A DNA stretch of 50,136 nucleotides from Cysteiniphilum marinum (GCF_014857925.1 NZ_JACYVZ010000019.1:1-50136); one strand, 5' to 3'; numbered from the stretch's first letter, positions 26,504-35,184 are shown. Notes: generated by a model from the letters alone, not told the origin. Numbers and translations: made by a program.

Positions 26504-26806
26504 TTATGAATGATTAACCCAAGGTCGACTTAAGCAGTTATAAATGTTCATTTCCCCTGATAATAATCCTTGCTGAAAAGGTGTTCTTTTGATTGTTGAC
26601 TGGATTTTACTTGGCGTTATTAATACAATTTTATAGCGTCTAGTCCATTTGCGAATCGTCGGCATTGCAAAACCCGTTATCTCTGAAACTTGGCAATAAC
26701 TAAGCTTCATATTTTGAAAATCCAGTAGAACTTCCTTGGCTGATTTACCGAAACGTTGACACATCATAGTTTCAAAATTTGCCCCGTATTGATTTACCGC
26801 TGGCAT
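26504..26806 (-). CDS. Small helix-turn-helix DNA-binding protein
   Basis: A 100-residue protein. Residues about 25-60 form a homeodomain-like HTH: LSYCQVSEITGFAMPTIRKW, followed by TRRYKI, with the recognition helix at PTIRKWTRRY. The C-terminal 40 residues are basic and of unknown function. The start codon has an excellent GGAGG five bases upstream. The gene sits between the fimbrial tip gene and the ligase-like gene on the same strand and is probably transcribed with the latter. It may be a local transcription regulator or a DNA-binding remnant of a recombinase/transposase; the intact ribosome site favours a real gene. Confidence 0.7.
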   Translation of the reverse strand: MPAVNQYGANFETMMCQRFGKSAKEVLLDFQNMKLSYCQVSEITGFAMPTIRKWTRRYKIVLITPSKIQSTIKRTPFQQGLLSGEMNIYNCLSRPWVNHS

Positions 26807-26889
26807 ACACCCTCCTCAATTATTGTTCGCTTACGTTACAAACGCATCTTAAAACACTTCATGGAATTGCTATTTGCGGAGCAGCAAAA

Positions 26890-26918
26890 CAAATATGTTA
26901 CTTATTGTTTGGGGTCAA
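26890..26918 (-). promoter_or_regulatory. Candidate promoter of the HTH/ligase pair
   Basis: On the minus strand, -35 TTGACC (26913-26918), a 17-base spacer and -10 TATTTG (26890-26895) lie about 85 bases upstream of the HTH gene, in the 145-base gap after the tip gene. The -35 is strong and the -10 weak. It suggests the HTH/ligase pair can be transcribed independently of the fimbrial operon. Confidence 0.35.
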
Positions 26919-26951
26919 TAGGCATCACGATTATTTTACTGCTCAACCTCG

Positions 26952-28406
26952 TTAAAAAGATGCTACTGCCTGCAGGGTAATCTTACCTTGGTATTCTCCT
27001 GAAGGCGCATCTGCTAAATTTGGTGCCACTATATCTATATTTGTCAAAGCATATTCAAAACCATCTGGCTTCACAGTGACTTGTTCAAAAACAGGTTTAT
27101 CAGGTAATAATAACGATTTTATAACGGGCGTGATCTGACCTGTCTCTGCTGATAAGGAAATAATTAAAGGGTTCATCACAAGATTTGATTGACTCAATGA
27201 TGGCGATTTTACTAAAGTTGCCATATGCGTATTCGCCATAGCACAGTATGACTGTCCAAGATAGGTCGTAGTATATTCACAGCTTAGGTGAAATTTCACC
27301 TTGTCATACTGCAAAGTATTACTTTTATATTGTAAGCTTAAATGTGCTTTTGTTATGTAATCATGACTAGAAATGTCTTTCACCAAATGTACCACTGTAT
27401 CTCGACTTTGAATGCCATTTTTAAGAAGCATCAGCGACATCATTTTCTGAACAGAGATAGTAAAGTTATTTAATACAACCGTATTTATACTATCTGTTAA
27501 GGGATGCATGACACCATCAATCATAAGCTGCGATGGCATAAGATTGACTTTAAAACTCACAGGAGAAACCAAACGATAATCTCCCGCGCCTAACTTTAAT
27601 GCCTCACTGGCAGGATAAGGCGTAAGATAAAGCGCACTTAATTGTAAGGCAAGATTTTTATTAGTACCCGCAGCTGATGTGATACGAAAGCCCTGATAAC
27701 AGCTATTTAAATGAATAAACTGTGCAAGCCCTGAATGTATAAGATTACATTTATCATCAGTTAAACGTCCTAAACCTGCTAGAAAGTGATATTCACTACC
27801 AACTAACGCTAATTGTAAGGTGACAACCCTTCCTGTTTCAATGCTTTCAAATTGTGCTTTTACAGGAATGATCAAATTCTGCAGACTATCGGCTTGTAGT
27901 ATCGCATTTGTTTGTGTTCTGACTTGCCAAATAAATGACTGTGGTAGCCTAATTTGTGTTGCTAAAGGGTAGCGATTAAGCATCATGATATTACGACTAC
28001 CTGAGGCTAGTGATGTTCTATCTGCATTATAATATGCGCTGGCATTAATATTCAGCGTATGCGTATCTATATTCTGACAAATCTGAGCATTGGTTCCACT
28101 AAGTAGATGACAATGATCTGCTGGAACTAATGAAAGCATTTGGTGCTGACTAAAAGAATTCGCCATTGCAGGATGTGATGTATAAGACAGCATAGTAGGC
28201 AATGCCGTAGGTTTATTAACTCTAGCCATTGCTGGTGTGAATGCTTGCATACTTGCTGCTTGGGCATATGAGAAAGACCAACACCCAAGTAACATCCCCA
28301 TACAAATGACCATGTATCCCATCATCAAGCTTATTAGCTTATTTTTGACTGTTGTCCTGGAGTGAATGGTAAAGTCTATTTGATTAAACTGCATGATTTT
28401 CCCCAT
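26952..28406 (-). CDS. Fimbrial tip/minor subunit of the alpha-type chaperone-usher locus
   Basis: A 484-residue secreted protein encoded immediately after the usher, the position of the tip adhesin (CooD/CfaE-like) in CS1/CFA-type operons. A hydrophobic N-terminal export segment lies at about 24-50. The rest is a long beta-rich sequence with several cysteines and a late segment LNNFTISVQKMM. Sequence similarity to known tip adhesins is not obvious to me, so the call rests on position, length and export signal. Its start overlaps the usher end by 23 bases. An alternative ATG at 28394 has GGGGA upstream. Receptor specificity is unknown. Confidence 0.65.
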   Translation of the reverse strand: MGKIMQFNQIDFTIHSRTTVKNKLISLMMGYMVICMGMLLGCWSFSYAQAASMQAFTPAMARVNKPTALPTMLSYTSHPAMANSFSQHQMLSLVPADHCHLLSGTNAQICQNIDTHTLNINASAYYNADRTSLASGSRNIMMLNRYPLATQIRLPQSFIWQVRTQTNAILQADSLQNLIIPVKAQFESIETGRVVTLQLALVGSEYHFLAGLGRLTDDKCNLIHSGLAQFIHLNSCYQGFRITSAAGTNKNLALQLSALYLTPYPASEALKLGAGDYRLVSPVSFKVNLMPSQLMIDGVMHPLTDSINTVVLNNFTISVQKMMSLMLLKNGIQSRDTVVHLVKDISSHDYITKAHLSLQYKSNTLQYDKVKFHLSCEYTTTYLGQSYCAMANTHMATLVKSPSLSQSNLVMNPLIISLSAETGQITPVIKSLLLPDKPVFEQVTVKPDGFEYALTNIDIVAPNLADAPSGEYQGKITLQAVASF

Positions 28407-31320
28407 TAAGCTCTTTGTTTATCTTCGTATTCGTATTGATATCTAAATATCTTGCCAGCATGTCACTTGCCAAGGTAATGGGGTTATGCTCATCATATTG
28501 TTTCTTCAGCCTAAGCGCTTCGTGTGCTAATGCAATGGAAGCACAATGAATAACTCCAAGCCAGCTTCCTTGATGCAACGTAGCAACTTGCTGGGCTGTT
28601 AAGTGATAGTTACAGTGATGATGATCGCTATCGACAATATGTAAGACAGGGTCTGTTTTGTCCATTTCAATATCAAAAAAACCACTGCCATCACTAACGC
28701 TTACATTTGATTGGTTACTAACATTAGCATACTCAAGCGGCTTATCCTCCACCATAATTTGACCTAACACCTGAGTAACCGCTGTAATATGCCGTGTTGT
28801 TCCATATATATTGCCAGGATATAAAACAAAATCATCATCAAAATGCTTCCATACAAGCTGCTGATCGCTGCTGTCTCCATCTAGAAGATAAGCATGATAG
28901 GGTTGATATGGTGATAAAGGAATATAGTTTCGCCCACTATGTACAGGATAAAACGCGCCATTAATAACCATGTTCATATCAGCATCATCTGCACCTTCTA
29001 AGTTTAGCAGCATGCCGCTATCACCTTCATCTCCACTTGCTGCCAAACCATGACTATTGGCAACAAAACTACCTTGCAACGAGCCATTGAGCGATTGTGT
29101 GCGTGTTGGATTAAACTGTGCTTGTGCATTTAAATTACCCTGTAACCAACGATGATTAAAACCTAGATCACTATAAACAGTCGTCGTACGATCAGAATTA
29201 TCATCGGCAGCTTTTGAATAGCTTGCCCCAACATCAAAAGAAGAAATGGTATCTTCTGCATCCAATGCTGGCGTAAAGGTCATATTATTATCCGATGAAC
29301 GTGTATAAGGATGATACGTCGAGTTAAGATTAATGCTCGAACCATTCTCAAAGTTATAACTTAGCGTCAAACCAACACTATAATCAAAACTTCTTCCTGT
29401 GACGTTTTCCCCAGTTTGATCTTGCCAAGTGGCATTGATATTTCCTGTAATATAAAATCCATAATCTTGAAATAAAGTTAACGAATAATTGGCATTATAA
29501 TTGGGTCTATGCTGTCGTATATCATAACTGGCATTTAATCCCAAAGCGCCAAAATTTGACAACCCTAAAGAAAGATTAGCACCAATTTGTGATGCATCAA
29601 ATGAAAAAGGAGAGCGTGCTGTATTGCTCTTGCCGGTCTGATTATAATAAACACCACCACTTAACCAATCTGTAAATGCCTTATTTGTGTTGACATTCAC
29701 CCCATATCCCCCAGCACTGTCATGTCCGGCAGATGTTGTAATGCTTATCCAAGGGAAACTCACTAAAGCATCTACCTCATAAACACTTAATGCACCTACG
29801 GCATAAGCTGCTAGGTTTGTCATAACATATCGGCTGACTACTGCTTTTAAGCTAGCACCTGCATAGGGCAAGCCAAAAGCAGTGGAGTTGATGTTCTGCG
29901 CCACGCCAACCCAAAGTGCGAAAGCTGTTTTACTTTTAGGATCAAGGTTTGACATATCAAAAGGCTTATTGACAGTCTGAATGATGGTTCTGATTAAGTC
30001 AGATCCTTGATACACCTTAATCTCAACTTGGTAAACACCACTTGGAAAGCTGCTGGTATCTATTTCATGAGAACCAATACCATAACTTTGTACGGTCAAT
30101 AACTGTGAATTTCGATACACTCTCACCGTTGCTTTTTGGTCCAAAAAAATAATCAAGGGATTGATTGAGCTTGAACCTTTATTCTCGATCATGTTTGTAG
30201 TAGAATACCACGCCACACCCAAGGTTCCACTACTATAACCATAAGTCAGATTAAGTGCATTGGAGCTAAAGATACTCCCCGCGTTATTATAACCGATTGA
30301 CAACGAAGTCTTTTTAAAGTCATGTATCAGCTGCAACTGGCTTAAGCTGCCCTCATTACCATTATCTGTTGTCGACAAATAACCTGCACTATCTAAATGT
30401 GTCTTACCAAAACCGGTAATATTTTTAACTGCTAATGAGGCAACAGAATCATACTTCTCATCACCAAAATTCTGCGAGACATTTAGGTTATACTGAAACA
30501 TGCTCGATAAATAACGCCGATAAGGATCGGGTAAATAGTCGATACCTTGAGACTGCTGATGTGCAAAGAGTGACTGATCAACATAGAAGCTCAGCCGTAG
30601 AGTATCCAAATCAAGATTAGCCAAAAAAGCAGGTTGACCCACTTTACAATCAGCTAAACTACTTAGCATTGGTGTACAGTAAAGGATCTGGTTAATCAAC
30701 ATTCCTTTAGTAAAGTGCTTAGCAAGATAGTGCTTGACTTCTGGCTTAAGCTTTAATTGATGAAAGACTTTCTCTAAATCTATCTTTAAATAATGATTTG
30801 ATAACAACCGCACACTAAAATCACCCAATGGACTATCAGCAAACTGTGCAGTTACCGTAAAATTTGCTTGGGTGAAATCAGCTAAAAACACCTTGGGAAT
30901 CGCTGACCAATCTAGAGGTTTTATGGTTTTTGGAAAGCTTGCTACCTTAGTTTCTTCCGATAGTTTGGCATTTTCCTTTGTTACGTTTATTTTGCGCTCT
31001 TTGATCCTTTTATCCTCTGTGTGGCTATGTCCCTCTTTGAGGATGGGTGAGTTCTGAGAGAAATCATTATGTAATGAGAGATTATAAAGCGCCAATGCCC
31101 GCTCATAGGGTTTTGTCAACCACGGCATTCGCATAGGCAGCTTAATCGTTTGAATAAAGGGAGTAGTATCTGTATTAGAATCTGTATGTTCATCGCTCGT
31201 TGTCAATACATTTTTTTGCGTTTGCCTATGCATTATCGGTAACGTAGAAACACCATACGCACACGGTAGTGATAACACACTACCTATTAGCAATGACAAA
31301 CATTTATAGTTAAAAGACAT
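28384..31320 (-). CDS. Outer-membrane fimbrial usher, alpha (CS1/CFA) type
   Basis: A 978-residue outer-membrane usher that exports and polymerises fimbrial subunits. A signal peptide (about 1-24) is followed by an unusually long Ser/Thr/Lys-rich N-terminal region (about 30-145), a beta-barrel with a plug, IDTSSFPSGVYQVEIKVY near 420-440, and a C-terminal E-set domain. The C-terminal segment DFVLYPGNIYGTTRHI, then VTQVLGQIMVEDKPLEYANV, matches CooC/TcfC-like ushers rather than classical FimD. The barrel is Asn/Ser/Tyr-rich. It follows a 405-base gap after the pilin genes and overlaps the tip gene by 23 bases. Confidence 0.85.
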   Translation of the reverse strand: MSFNYKCLSLLIGSVLSLPCAYGVSTLPIMHRQTQKNVLTTSDEHTDSNTDTTPFIQTIKLPMRMPWLTKPYERALALYNLSLHNDFSQNSPILKEGHSHTEDKRIKERKINVTKENAKLSEETKVASFPKTIKPLDWSAIPKVFLADFTQANFTVTAQFADSPLGDFSVRLLSNHYLKIDLEKVFHQLKLKPEVKHYLAKHFTKGMLINQILYCTPMLSSLADCKVGQPAFLANLDLDTLRLSFYVDQSLFAHQQSQGIDYLPDPYRRYLSSMFQYNLNVSQNFGDEKYDSVASLAVKNITGFGKTHLDSAGYLSTTDNGNEGSLSQLQLIHDFKKTSLSIGYNNAGSIFSSNALNLTYGYSSGTLGVAWYSTTNMIENKGSSSINPLIIFLDQKATVRVYRNSQLLTVQSYGIGSHEIDTSSFPSGVYQVEIKVYQGSDLIRTIIQTVNKPFDMSNLDPKSKTAFALWVGVAQNINSTAFGLPYAGASLKAVVSRYVMTNLAAYAVGALSVYEVDALVSFPWISITTSAGHDSAGGYGVNVNTNKAFTDWLSGGVYYNQTGKSNTARSPFSFDASQIGANLSLGLSNFGALGLNASYDIRQHRPNYNANYSLTLFQDYGFYITGNINATWQDQTGENVTGRSFDYSVGLTLSYNFENGSSINLNSTYHPYTRSSDNNMTFTPALDAEDTISSFDVGASYSKAADDNSDRTTTVYSDLGFNHRWLQGNLNAQAQFNPTRTQSLNGSLQGSFVANSHGLAASGDEGDSGMLLNLEGADDADMNMVINGAFYPVHSGRNYIPLSPYQPYHAYLLDGDSSDQQLVWKHFDDDFVLYPGNIYGTTRHITAVTQVLGQIMVEDKPLEYANVSNQSNVSVSDGSGFFDIEMDKTDPVLHIVDSDHHHCNYHLTAQQVATLHQGSWLGVIHCASIALAHEALRLKKQYDEHNPITLASDMLARYLDINTNTKINKELNGENHAV

Positions 31321-31725
31321 AATACTTCCCCACTAGCATTATAATATAAAAATTTGGTAACTACCCAGCAGCATGATAAGCAGATAGAAAGTGGACCATT
31401 TTAAAGCCAGATATATTTGAAAATAAATCAAACTTCTTGTTGAGTGATGATTGTCGAACAAAATTGATTTTATTTAGCTCTGTTTTTCTGTGCATTTTTA
31501 GACCTACCGAGTAAAATTTAAAACAAAGCACACAACCTTAAAATTCGCTTTTAAAAACCATATGAATCACCATTGATAGAAACAGTTTTCGCTTAGAACA
31601 CTGCCATGGTAATAAGCTATCTATGCAGTTGAAGACAGAGCAGCACGGGTTTGCCCGTAGGTATCTATCGATATCCTATTTTAAGAATCACATATTCTAT
31701 GGATCACAGGTGCATTAATAACCTA
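31321..31725. other. Gap inside the fimbrial locus with a repeat element
   Basis: A 405-base non-coding stretch between the second pilin gene and the usher gene, large for an operon. It holds the second copy of the intergenic repeat (31618-31668). On the minus strand a perfect TATAAT (about 31337-31342) lies just upstream of the usher start, without a good -35. The arrangement would allow separate, lower expression of usher and tip relative to the pilins. Confidence 0.45.
31618..31668. repeat. Intergenic palindromic repeat, copy 2
   Basis: Shares TCTATGC, GAAGACAGAGCA, CACGGGTTTGCCC and AGGTATCTAT with the copy at 24060-24141, but lacks about 30 internal bases. Here the central part folds as ACGGG-TTTG-CCCGT (31646-31659). 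On the minus strand it lies about 60 bases after the second pilin stop, so it could act as a partial transcription terminator or mRNA stabiliser between pilins and usher. No U-run is present. Confidence 0.65.
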
Positions 31726-32466
31726 TTACCCCCACCCTTCCTCTGTAATTGTCAAAGTAATCTGAGCTCTATAATATCCTTTAAATTTTGAATCTGCTAG
31801 ATCATACCCTGAACTAGTATTATCAACTCCTGCCATATAACCAAAAGCGATATAGCCAGACTGATTTGCTGCAATGGTCTGTTTATATGTATAGCCCTTA
31901 GAGTTTTGAGCTGAAGTTGCTGAAGCATTCCACTTATTAGGAGTCCAGAAACTACGACTAAGTGCTGTACTAGTTATATCAGATGGCAATTGATTTACAG
32001 AACCAACCTCAAGTTTATTGCTTGGCGGCATATATATAAAAGAGCCAATATGATAGGGGCTAACATTCCCATACCCATCTAAGGTACTTACGTTAACTGT
32101 AAGTTTAAAAGTGGTTAATGGCTTACCAGAAGATGGATTACTATCATATACTTCCAATACTGTTTGCTCAAGAAAGGATGAAAGTTTAGTTGGTTCAGGG
32201 TTAGCTGCTGTAACATTAGCACATAGCCTATAATCGTTATAAGTTGTCACAAATGGGGTATAATCAGGACAGGTTATTTGACCTTGTGAATCAATTTGAC
32301 CGTTATTCCAAAGACGAAGACCTATTTCAGGATTCATGTGATAGCTTGCAATAACGTCTATTTGCTGACTATTTGAAGCACCACTCACTACAGTAGAAGG
32401 CACTGCCAGCGCCGCTGTAGTCATACTTAATGTTAAAAAACCTATTAATACTAATTTTGTTTTCAT
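31726..32466 (-). CDS. CS1-type fimbrial subunit, second pilin
   Basis: A 246-residue secreted subunit with a signal peptide (about 1-21, cut near ALA-VP). The mature part aligns by eye with the neighbouring pilin: EPTKLSSF versus APTKFSDF, LEVYDSN versus VEIYDSG, and FKGYYRAQITLTI versus FKGQLTITVT near the C-terminus. That ending resembles the CS1 fimbrial-subunit family. It is larger than enterotoxigenic E. coli CooA-type pilins (~170 aa) and has two nearby cysteines not seen in the first pilin. The ribosome site GGGGAG precedes the ATG. It lies 11 bases after the first pilin gene. Confidence 0.75.
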   Translation of the reverse strand: MKTKLVLIGFLTLSMTTAALAVPSTVVSGASNSQQIDVIASYHMNPEIGLRLWNNGQIDSQGQITCPDYTPFVTTYNDYRLCANVTAANPEPTKLSSFLEQTVLEVYDSNPSSGKPLTTFKLTVNVSTLDGYGNVSPYHIGSFIYMPPSNKLEVGSVNQLPSDITSTALSRSFWTPNKWNASATSAQNSKGYTYKQTIAANQSGYIAFGYMAGVDNTSSGYDLADSKFKGYYRAQITLTITEEGWG

Positions 32467-32477
32467 CTTTACTCCCC

Positions 32478-33179
32478 TTATAGCACATTGGTAAATGTTG
32501 GTGTAACTGTGATAGTTAACTGACCTTTAAAGCTATCCATAGACCAGCTACCGACATCCGTATTAGTAGCTTCACCTAGAATCGCCACTGGCAAGATGAT
32601 TGCTTTGGATTGATTAGCTGAACTTATGGAATATGTTGGTGAACCGCTCAAAGGTACGACACCTTCAGCTTCAAGATTCTGATAATAGGAAGGAGGCAAA
32701 GCATTTCCTAAGCCTTTAGGATCAAAAGTAATTTCACTCTGATCAACAGTATTAGCCGCACCATAGACCTTCGCTGATATTTTTTGACTAGTGTGAGTTT
32801 TACCCACAAGTTCAGCGTCATCATTAGCTGAAAGCTTAATACTACTAAACTGTATTAACCCTGTATCTCCCGAGTCATAAATCTCTACTGCTCCCATAGC
32901 ATTTAATTGTGAAAAATCACTAAATTTCGTTGGAGCATCTTGCAAAGTACTAATCCCCCCCCAATAAGTATCAGTGGCACCAGTCGAACTTTTTCCTCCC
33001 AGATTGAAAGCTACTGTTCCTCCTGCAAGGTTATTCCCCACAAAATAACGAATACTCACCGCAGGTGGTTGCGGATTACCAATCGTTGCATTAACAATTA
33101 GGTTAGTAGATGCCGAAAAGGCACTACTTGCAGCACCTATAGCCACTATTAATAATGGTATTTTTAAAGCACTTTTCAT
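32478..33179 (-). CDS. CS1-type fimbrial subunit, first (probably major) pilin
   Basis: A 233-residue secreted subunit. The start at 33179 is chosen over 33215 because it gives a proper signal peptide (MKSALKIPLLIV... cut near SA-ST) and has GGAGAG just upstream. The mature N-terminus TNLIVNATIGNPQPP resembles the donor strand of alpha-type pilins, and the C-terminus FKGQLTITVTPTF matches the family pattern. It contains no cysteine in the mature part. An eight-base G run lies within the coding strand (32955-32962, codons for W-G-G). It is the second gene of the operon, after the chaperone. Confidence 0.75.
   Translation of the reverse strand: MKSALKIPLLIVAIGAASSAFSASTNLIVNATIGNPQPPAVSIRYFVGNNLAGGTVAFNLGGKSSTGATDTYWGGISTLQDAPTKFSDFSQLNAMGAVEIYDSGDTGLIQFSSIKLSANDDAELVGKTHTSQKISAKVYGAANTVDQSEITFDPKGLGNALPPSYYQNLEAEGVVPLSGSPTYSISSANQSKAIILPVAILGEATNTDVGSWSMDSFKGQLTITVTPTFTNVL
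32955..32962 (-). repeat. Poly-G(8) tract inside the pilin gene
   Basis: Eight consecutive G on the coding strand, spanning TGG-GGG-GGG. Runs of this kind are rare in AT-rich DNA and are classic sites of slipped-strand phase variation in surface genes. As written, the frame is open. A one-base change would truncate the pilin about one-third of the way through. Confidence 0.6.
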
Positions 33180-33262
33180 TTTTCTCTCCCATAGATTAGG
33201 CATAAAGTTAAACATTACCTACATTAAGGCTTAGGCATACCTCCCCAAAAAAATAACTATTT

Positions 33263-34168
33263 CTAATGAGCAATTAAAAGATACCTTCTATCTTGCTCCC
33301 CTCCTTTGCTGACAATTAAGCTAACTTTAGATTTATACTCTGAAAGGTCTAAGGTACGAGTTTGATCCGGATACAATCTAAATTGATGACTTACGTAACC
33401 CTTGCCGCAAAATAACTCTACAAACTGCCCAGCTGCAATCATGTGTTTTGATTTCAATATAGGCTTACTAAGAATATGACTCCCTATACATTCCCCACTA
33501 AAATCAAGCAATAACAATGCATTGCCATCATTTTTAATTTGAACGGTATTATGTGTTTGCTTAAGACTATAGTGATAATCTGGTTCTTTAGGTTCTACAA
33601 CTACTGCTGTCGAGACGCCCATGCCAATTGTAGTTACTGCTGCTAATTTCTTCTGTTGCTCATCACTGACATCAAAACCATACTTCTTACTAGGAATAAC
33701 CGGTTGAAAATCAATACGGTAAAACCCAAGTTTATTAAGCTTATTTCCTTGCGGCATAATCAGATTAACCGCCACCTTATGTTTAGGCGCAAGTACAATA
33801 TGCTGTTTGGTTGGCAATATACTTTCAGCCATCTCTTTTGGTGTTAATAACACATCTTTTTCTTTGTGCTTCCCTTTACCAAAAGGATTCTCTGCCTTGT
33901 ATATCCTGACGATATAATACAAAACTGCTGAACAACTATTATTTGTAATTGTTTTAGTAAGCTCCATTTTGCCATCTTTATCTTTATGCCAATAATCAAA
34001 CAAACCATTAACGGCAATCCCCCCAGAGCAGTCCTTATATGGCACAGCCTGAACTGTTGTAAACGCCATAGCTCCTGCAAGAACACATGCAGATAGCTGT
34101 GCTTTTCTTATTGCATTTGTCACATTAAAATATTTTTTTAGTTTACCCATAGACTTTATTATCAACAT
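33263..34168 (-). CDS. Periplasmic fimbrial chaperone, alpha (CooB/CfaA-like) type
   Basis: A 301-residue secreted protein, first gene of the fimbrial operon. Export signal at about 20-43. The N-terminal Ig-like domain includes KMELTKTITNNSCSAVLYYI and a later FYRIDFQPVIP strand, the usual F-G region before the interdomain segment. The second domain has VQIKNDGNALLLL. This pattern, and the place before two pilins and an usher, fit a chaperone that caps subunits in the periplasm. It is longer than CooB (~240 aa). ATG 34168 is preferred over GTG 34177 because GGGGTGG lies upstream of it. Confidence 0.75.
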   Translation of the reverse strand: MLIIKSMGKLKKYFNVTNAIRKAQLSACVLAGAMAFTTVQAVPYKDCSGGIAVNGLFDYWHKDKDGKMELTKTITNNSCSAVLYYIVRIYKAENPFGKGKHKEKDVLLTPKEMAESILPTKQHIVLAPKHKVAVNLIMPQGNKLNKLGFYRIDFQPVIPSKKYGFDVSDEQQKKLAAVTTIGMGVSTAVVVEPKEPDYHYSLKQTHNTVQIKNDGNALLLLDFSGECIGSHILSKPILKSKHMIAAGQFVELFCGKGYVSHQFRLYPDQTRTLDLSEYKSKVSLIVSKGGEQDRRYLLIAH

Positions 34169-34489
34169 TGATACCACCCCAAAAAGTTAATCATCCCATT
34201 GTTGTTTACAAAAATTGAAAGCTTGATGAATGTCATTAATAGAACAACATCAACCTAGCCCCTCCTCCAAGGCACTCCCCCTAGAGCAAGGTCATTAAAA
34301 CCCATCTAAAAGTAAATTTGCGTCAAATAATGTAAATATATGTAAATGTTATAGCATATAAATTTACATATATTTACACTTGATTACGTGGGAAACAATA
34401 AAATATTGAGAGGCTATCTACTGCTCGCGAATAATCTTAGTTCTAGGGGGCGTTTATCTTTCAAACCAAAGTTAATATAAGGAAAACAT
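34169..34489. other. Divergent promoter region of fimbrial operon and OMP gene
   Basis: A 321-base gap between divergent genes. Its key content is the 48-base palindrome at 34331-34378 (separate entry). On the plus strand, TTGATT (34381-34386) with AAATAT/ATATTG about 17 bases downstream could serve the beta-barrel gene. On the minus strand, TATAAC lies within the palindrome loop and TTGACG just beyond it. No ORF is seen. Confidence 0.5.
34331..34378. promoter_or_regulatory. Large perfect palindrome with four TGTAAA half-sites (candidate operator)
   Basis: Two perfect 17-base arms, 34331-34347 (TGTAAATATATGTAAAT) and 34362-34378, face each other across 14 bases. Each arm contains two TGTAAA units in direct repeat, 10 bases apart, about one helical turn. 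The loop contains -10-like TATA sequences on both strands. The arrangement suits cooperative binding of two dimers of a regulator controlling both divergent transcripts. The regulator is unknown; the TGTAAA half resembles TyrR boxes, but the spacing differs. Confidence 0.65.
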
Positions 34490-35101
34490 ATGAAAAAACA
34501 AATTATGATGACAACGATCACAGGAGCCCTGATATGCGCATCTTCCTTAGCAATAGCAAATGCACGTTCAGGGCTTGTTGTTGGCGGTCAAATTGGTTAT
34601 GCGAAACCTAATGTGCAATGGAACAGCATCAATTCTTCTGATATTAAAAAAGGTAATCTACTTTTTGGCGCACACATTGGCTTTGATGTCGCCTTGTCAA
34701 ATTACTTATCTTTTGGACCTGAGGTTGGTGTATTTTATAGTAATAATTTATCCAAGATTAGCTCTTCAGGAGACACCGATAAAGTCAGCAACCTCATTGT
34801 ACCAGTATTAGCTGATATCAAGTTGTATACACCGATTGGAATCAACTTCTTTGCTAAGATGGGGGTTTCTTATGTTAACCCTTCTGCAAGCAAGACCGGC
34901 TCCTCTTATTCAATCAATTGGAAAAGTAGTTGGAACTTCACTGCGGCTGCCGGTGTTGGCTATCAAATTGGACCGGTGAATATTTTTGCACAATATATGC
35001 ATATCTTTGGCAAAGATGGTGTTAGTGTAGATGGCAAAAAAGGTACAGGCTACGCCGCTAAAATCGATGCGATTACTTTAGGTTTAGCTTATACGTTCTA
35101 A
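34490..35101 (+). CDS. Small outer-membrane beta-barrel protein
   Basis: A 203-residue protein with a signal peptide (about 1-25, cut near ANA-RS) and a mature part with alternating hydrophobic strands ending in ITLGLAYTF. The terminal Phe is the Bam recognition signal of outer-membrane proteins. Glycine-aromatic strand turns such as VVGGQIGYA, GAHIGFDVA and AAGVGYQIG fit an eight-stranded OmpA/OmpW/Opa-like barrel. No periplasmic domain follows. AAGGA sits ahead of the ATG. It is divergent from the fimbrial operon and shares its palindromic control region. A porin, adhesin or evasion role cannot be decided. Confidence 0.8.
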   Translation: MKKQIMMTTITGALICASSLAIANARSGLVVGGQIGYAKPNVQWNSINSSDIKKGNLLFGAHIGFDVALSNYLSFGPEVGVFYSNNLSKISSSGDTDKVSNLIVPVLADIKLYTPIGINFFAKMGVSYVNPSASKTGSSYSINWKSSWNFTAAAGVGYQIGPVNIFAQYMHIFGKDGVSVDGKKGTGYAAKIDAITLGLAYTF

Positions 35102-35155
35102 ATGACTAAAATCTTTCTTTTGCAACTGACTATACTGTGCGCGGTCTTAGTCATT
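35101..35155. repeat. Inverted repeat after the beta-barrel gene
   Basis: Perfect 9-base arms AATGACTAA (35101-35109) and TTAGTCATT (35147-35155) with 37 bases between them. A -10-like TATACT is inside. It overlaps the last base of the beta-barrel stop codon. Confidence 0.35.
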
Positions 35156-35184
35156 GGGAATGTGTTGAAGCATTTTGTTGTAGA

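Noticed and set aside
26756-26980. 74-codon plus-strand ORF between HTH and tip genes
   Set aside because: Overlaps the start of the HTH gene and end of the tip gene in antisense, lacks a ribosome site and shows no recognisable pattern.
34331-34378. TyrR box
   Set aside because: TGTAAA/TTTACA halves are present but with 16 rather than 6 bases between the inner pair, so it does not match the TyrR consensus.
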